Made by a program: the position numbers and the translations under genes | Origin: Streptomycetales bacterium | Lineage (GTDB): Bacteria > Actinomycetota > Actinomycetes > Prado026 | Direction of reading: 5' to 3' | Length of the DNA stretch: 6,746 nucleotides | Assembly: GCA_025361995.1 (NCBI GenBank) | Contig: JANYIP010000124.1 | Location: forward strand, 1-6,746 | Shown here: piece by piece, positions 5,685 through 6,746 of the stretch | How positions within the stretch are numbered: the first letter of the stretch is position 1 | Layout: each line of letters opens with the position of its first letter | The notes under the pieces: model-generated | What the model was told of the DNA's origin: nothing | Databases searched by the model: none | What the model saw: the letters and a program-made list of their open reading frames with translations, nothing else

Positions 5685-6703
5685 GCGGCCGCCACACCTT
5701 TCATCCGCGCGTGCATGCCTTGCATCACCAAGACGTCGCCGAGGACCGACTTGGGCACCTTGGCGACCATCGTGTAGACGGTGTCCACCACGTTCGCGAC
5801 CGGCGACAGCGTGGTCTGTGACACCAGCTGGTAGGCGTCCAGCTCGCTCTGCCCGGTCAGCTCGGCAACCCAGCGGACCATCTGCACCTGGGCGATCCGG
5901 AACGCGTCCTCGAGCGGCTTCGTCGAGCCGGTGGTGATCACGTACTCGTCGCTCTCCAGCCGCGGCCACGGGGTCGGAACCCCCTTGATCAGGTCGACCA
6001 CGAAGACCGTGTCCATCGCGCACTCGACCGCGACACCGCAGGTCTCGCCCTCACCCTGGCGGGCGTGGCCGTCACCCAGGCTGAACAGAGCACCCGGCAC
6101 GTTCACCCCGAGGTAGCAGGTGACGCCGGCCCGCATCTCCGGTGTGTCCATGTTGCCGCCCCAGTCCCCGGGGGCCAGCGACGAGCGCACCTCGCGCAGG
6201 GGGGGCGCGACGCCGACCGTCCCGTGCATCGGGTCCAGCGGGAGGACCGCGGTGAAGTCAGTGTCCAGCGCGGCGTAGTGGACCCCTCGGCTGACCCGGT
6301 CGATTTCGTAGAACCAGGTGCGCTCGGGCAGCGGCGGGTGCAGCAGCGCGGTGAAACCGGTGCCGGTGAGCGCGCCGAAGAGCGGGACGGTGGTGCTCAC
6401 GCCCCATGCGGCCCGCGGCTCGATCGAGACGAAGTGGACCGCCAGGGTGTCCCCCGGCTCGGCGCCCTCCACATAGAACGGACCGGTCTGCGGGTTGATG
6501 AAACGCGGGTCGCAGACCTGGCTGACCAGGTCCGACGTGGAGCGGACCCGACCGGCGAAACAGTCCAGCGTGGACGTCGACACCACGGTGCCGGGCCTGA
6601 TCGAGACGACCGGCTCGACGCCGCCGAAGGTGTAGATCAGCGACGACGGATCAGCGTCCTCGTCGAGCTCGTGGCGGAGGACCTCAGGTCCGCTCGCGCT
6701 CAT
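5672..6703 (-). CDS. Acetamidase/formamidase-family hydrolase
   Basis: A 343-residue protein of the FmdA/AmdA family (PF03069), which hydrolyses short amides such as formamide or acetamide to the acid and ammonia. Family landmarks, in order: STLDCFAG (44-51), GPFYVEGAEPGDTLAVHF (74-91), PMHGTVGVAP (158-167), GGNMDTPEM (182-190), LGDGHARQGEGE (209-220) and VVDTVYTMVAKVPKSVL (305-321). The His and Asp residues in these blocks (His160, Asp186, Asp211, His213) are the likely metal or catalytic residues of the fold, by position rather than proof. No signal peptide or membrane segment is seen, so it should be cytosolic. ATG 6703 is preceded by AGAGGAG (6708-6714), four bases away. It is the first gene of the operon in view and overlaps the DUF336 gene by 13 nt, so its substrate is probably tied to the diol dehydratase pathway. 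Relatives in this family differ in substrate, so acetamide or formamide should not be assumed. Confidence 0.9.
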   Translation of the reverse strand: MSASGPEVLRHELDEDADPSSLIYTFGGVEPVVSIRPGTVVSTSTLDCFAGRVRSTSDLVSQVCDPRFINPQTGPFYVEGAEPGDTLAVHFVSIEPRAAWGVSTTVPLFGALTGTGFTALLHPPLPERTWFYEIDRVSRGVHYAALDTDFTAVLPLDPMHGTVGVAPPLREVRSSLAPGDWGGNMDTPEMRAGVTCYLGVNVPGALFSLGDGHARQGEGETCGVAVECAMDTVFVVDLIKGVPTPWPRLESDEYVITTGSTKPLEDAFRIAQVQMVRWVAELTGQSELDAYQLVSQTTLSPVANVVDTVYTMVAKVPKSVLGDVLVMQGMHARMKGVAAAWSA

Positions 6704-6746
6704 CGGGCTCCTCTCGTGACAGACGCGGGGTACGGGCCGACCGGCC
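6704..6746 (-). other. Upstream edge: ribosome binding site and a possible end of a preceding gene
   Basis: AGAGGAG (6708-6714) is the ribosome binding site of the hydrolase. One minus-strand frame is open from the window edge to a TGA at 6702-6700 and would overlap the hydrolase start as ATGA, the same junction as two others in this operon. Only 14 codons are visible (ending VTRGAR), so a preceding gene is possible but not established. Confidence 0.3.

Larger units (their letters stand above)
888..6703 (-). other. Five-gene B12-dependent diol dehydratase operon with an amidase-family gene
   Basis: Five minus-strand genes follow each other without a gap. The hydrolase stop overlaps the DUF336 gene by 13 nt (or 4 nt if GTG 5675 is used). 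The DUF336 stop and dehydratase start share ATGA at 5208-5211. The dehydratase stop and small-subunit start share ATGA at 2974-2977. The small-subunit stop and reactivase start share TGATG around 2609. The last two starts lack a well-spaced ribosome binding site, which suggests translational coupling. The promoter must be to the right of the window or within its last 43 bp. No internal promoter gap or terminator is seen, and the operon ends 10 bp from a convergent gene. Confidence 0.85.

Noticed and set aside
5685..6023. An upstream-extended start for the DUF336 gene
   Set aside because: The extra 113 codons overlap the hydrolase gene and have shadow-like composition; the family domain begins right after ATG 5684.

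Overview
The window reads as a chromosomal piece of a high-GC Gram-positive (actinobacterial) genome. Evidence for this is the strong G/C preference at third codon positions in every real gene, the long open shadow frames on both strands that this produces, and the family types present. I cannot name a genus from the sequence.

Layout. (i) Positions 1-167, minus strand: the first 55 codons of a secreted protein with a clear Sec-type signal peptide; the rest lies outside the window. (ii) 168-379: a divergent intergenic gap of about 210 bp carrying three short CGTGAC repeats and the ribosome binding site of the next gene. (iii) 380-877, plus strand: a 165-residue arginine-rich protein of unknown function. 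(iv) 888-6703, minus strand: a tight five-gene operon, transcribed from right to left. Its order is an acetamidase/formamidase-family hydrolase, a small HbpS/GlcG-type (DUF336) protein, an adenosylcobalamin-dependent diol/glycerol dehydratase whose large and medium subunits are fused into one 745-residue chain, the dehydratase small subunit, and the large (ATPase-like) subunit of the dehydratase-reactivating factor. Every junction overlaps (13, 4, 4 and 1 nt), so the five genes are almost certainly co-transcribed and translationally coupled. The right edge is open in a frame that would end in the ATGA at the hydrolase start, so the operon may continue upstream.

How the genes work together. 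The dehydratase removes water from a vicinal diol by a radical mechanism using coenzyme B12. The reactivase would exchange damaged cobalamin. The DUF336 protein matches the C-terminal domain of PduO and fits a heme or corrinoid accessory role. The hydrolase suggests that an amide is a precursor or product of the pathway.

Four things depart from the textbook pdu/dha systems: the large-medium fusion; loss of the N-terminal microcompartment-targeting extensions of both medium and small subunits, with no shell genes in view; no small reactivase subunit in view; and replacement of two substrate-pocket residues (Klebsiella Ser301 and Gln336 become Asp304 and Ala339) although all seven substrate- and metal-binding residues checked are kept. 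Together these point to a cytosolic B12-dependent dehydratase with a non-standard substrate, possibly one connected to an amide. No aldehyde dehydrogenase, alcohol dehydrogenase, adenosyltransferase, regulator, RNA gene, CRISPR array or mobile element is visible here.
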